DNA from: Spirosoma telluris
Lineage (GTDB): Bacteria; Bacteroidota; Bacteroidia; Cytophagales; Spirosomataceae
Length of the DNA: 64,000 nucleotides
Assembly: GCA_003259005.1 (NCBI GenBank)
Contig: QLII01000001.1
Location: forward strand, 6,191,001 to 6,255,000
Direction of reading: 5' to 3'
Shown here piece after piece: positions 63,184 to 64,000 of the stretch. The notes beneath the pieces were generated by a model. It saw nothing but the letters and a program-made list of their open reading frames with translations. It had not been told where the DNA came from and made no database searches. Position 1 is the stretch's first letter; each line of letters opens with the position of its first letter. A program made the position numbers and the translations under genes.

Positions 63184-64000
63184 ATGAAAAAAACGTTGTC
63201 GGTTCTTTTGCTAAGTTTTTTTGCGGTAACATGGGCTTCGGCTCAGCAAACACCAACTGCTCCCCCTGCCCGTGTATTAACACCCGCTGAGCAGAAGCAG
63301 AAAGATAAAATTGACCGCGAAATTCAGCGAGAACGGCAAATTCGGGCCGAGTGGTTGCAAAAACAACGTGAGTACGAAGCAAAACAGGCTGAAAAAGAGC
63401 GGCAGCGACAAGCTAAAAAAGCAGCTAAAGAACTGCCACCGGCAGAAGCTCCTAAGGCGAAGCCTACGGTAGTAACGCCGACACCATCTGGTACGATGCC
63501 AACCACTAGCCAGCCTGCTGAGCCAACACCGACGGTTGTAGGGCCTACGGAAAAAGAGCTGAGAGAAAAGCGTAAGAAAGAAGAGCAGGAAGCCAAAGAA
63601 GCGAAAAGGGCACAAGATAAAGCGGATAAGCAAGCTGCCAAAGAAGCTAAAGAGGCAAAAAATAGAGCGGATAGATCCGCCATAACGCCAGAGCCAACTC
63701 CACAGGTTAAGGAAGTGCCGACGGTGCCAGTCGTTCCTGTCGAAACGAAAGTAGAACGACCCAAACGAGAGAAGAGGCCCGTTGTGAAGCGTGCGGATTC
63801 TGTTGCGGTGACGTCTGTTGGTGGCGTTGAACCAATGGTTGTTCGGCCTGGAAAAGAGTTTTTACCCAAAGGCCATTTGTTCGATCCAATCTTGCTGGAC
63901 CCCTTGGAAGCCCAGACTTATGGAAGCGTATTGCCCGGCTACTGGACGGAAGGTCAGAAATATAAGGGGAGTATTGTGCCATTTGCCTTTGGTTTTGCCA
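63184..64000 (+). CDS. Exported Lys/Glu-rich protein, 3' end outside the window
   Basis: From the ATG at 63184 the frame stays open to the end of the window (272 residues). A signal peptide (MKKTLSVLLLSFFAVTWASA, cut before QQTP) is followed by a highly charged helical and proline-rich region to about residue 200 (KQKDKIDREIQRERQIRAEW; EKELREKRKKEEQEAKEAKR; AKEAKEAKNRADRS), which looks like a periplasmic coiled-coil linker. A new domain begins near residue 219 (VRPGKEFLPKGHLFDPILLD; AQTYGSVLPGYWTEGQKYKG). That start resembles DUF1207-type outer-membrane proteins, but this is a weak guess. The remainder is unseen. Confidence 0.65.
   Translation, partial: MKKTLSVLLLSFFAVTWASAQQTPTAPPARVLTPAEQKQKDKIDREIQRERQIRAEWLQKQREYEAKQAEKERQRQAKKAAKELPPAEAPKAKPTVVTPTPSGTMPTTSQPAEPTPTVVGPTEKELREKRKKEEQEAKEAKRAQDKADKQAAKEAKEAKNRADRSAITPEPTPQVKEVPTVPVVPVETKVERPKREKRPVVKRADSVAVTSVGGVEPMVVRPGKEFLPKGHLFDPILLDPLEAQTYGSVLPGYWTEGQKYKGSIVPFAFGFA

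Noticed and set aside
63182..63982. Minus-strand ORFs of 66-181 residues rich in Ser, Leu and Phe at the right end
   Set aside because: They are shadows of the Lys/Glu-rich plus-strand frame; their low-complexity composition is the complement of AAG/GAA codons.
1..64000. CRISPR arrays, tRNA or rRNA genes, insertion sequences, phage genes
   Set aside because: None was found on reading: no direct-repeat/spacer pattern, no recognisable tRNA or rRNA, and no transposase, integrase or structural phage protein. The palindromes are inverted, not regularly spaced direct repeats.

Overview
The window looks like chromosomal DNA of a Bacteroidota bacterium of the Cytophagia, close to Spirosoma and relatives. 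The signs are a type IX secretion pair (porU-porV), proteins with type IX C-terminal sorting domains, a TonB-dependent receptor with an N-terminal carboxypeptidase-regulatory domain, promoters of the TAnnTTTG type, few Shine-Dalgarno sequences, and Planctomycete-like DUF1549/DUF1553/DUF1501 genes. The genus is an inference from gene content; no rRNA or other marker is present. I see no tRNA, rRNA, CRISPR array, transposase or prophage.

Layout. 1-12.9 kb: the 5' part of ilvD (minus), murQ, a receiver-like protein, an N-acylglucosamine 2-epimerase, lon, and a minus-strand block of GH3 protein, mntA-hepT, dxr, hicB-hicA, rseP and a DUF6702 protein; two toxin-antitoxin modules flank dxr. 13-16.6 kb: mreBCD, a free-methionine sulfoxide reductase and a small periplasmic protein. 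16.7-27.8 kb: a Tat-exported beta-propeller protein, two membrane/lipoprotein cytochrome c (PSCyt1) proteins (one with leucine-rich repeats, one with DUF1549-LamG-DUF1553), a Tat-exported DUF1501 protein and a secreted C25 peptidase. 27.8-35.6 kb: a lipoprotein, a 50-residue lasso-type RiPP precursor, a sorting-domain protein, a large secreted nuclease, a lasso B2 leader peptidase and an MscS channel. 35.6-40.6 kb: glpK, an alditol-oxidase-like flavoenzyme, glpF and a medium-chain reductase. 40.7-47.5 kb: exbB-exbD, a TonB receptor, a Rieske/FAD reductase and an exonuclease. 47.5-53 kb: nuoKLMN. 53-64 kb: a GtrA-like protein, a small lipoprotein, an SprT-like protease, porU-porV, an M16 protein lacking its zinc motif, plsY, an M20 peptidase and the start of a further secreted protein.

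Two features cut across the map. First, thirteen genes, several of them normally essential (dxr, rseP, nuoM, nuoN), are each broken by one or two single-base shifts. Nearly all shifts sit in short G or C runs that appear one base too short, which points to sequencing error rather than gene decay. I therefore report these as single genes with a note of where the frame slips. Second, many intergenic gaps carry a long inverted repeat (arms about 15-45 bp) built from a few word families; many start at, or within about 15 bases of, a stop codon, and two run into the signal-peptide codons of a neighbouring gene.

The most notable biology is the lasso-peptide-like precursor (28624-28776) that fits the YxxPxLxxxGxxxxxT leader rule, with a B2 leader peptidase (34009-34455) 5 kb away. 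The cyclase and the B1 recognition protein are not in the window.
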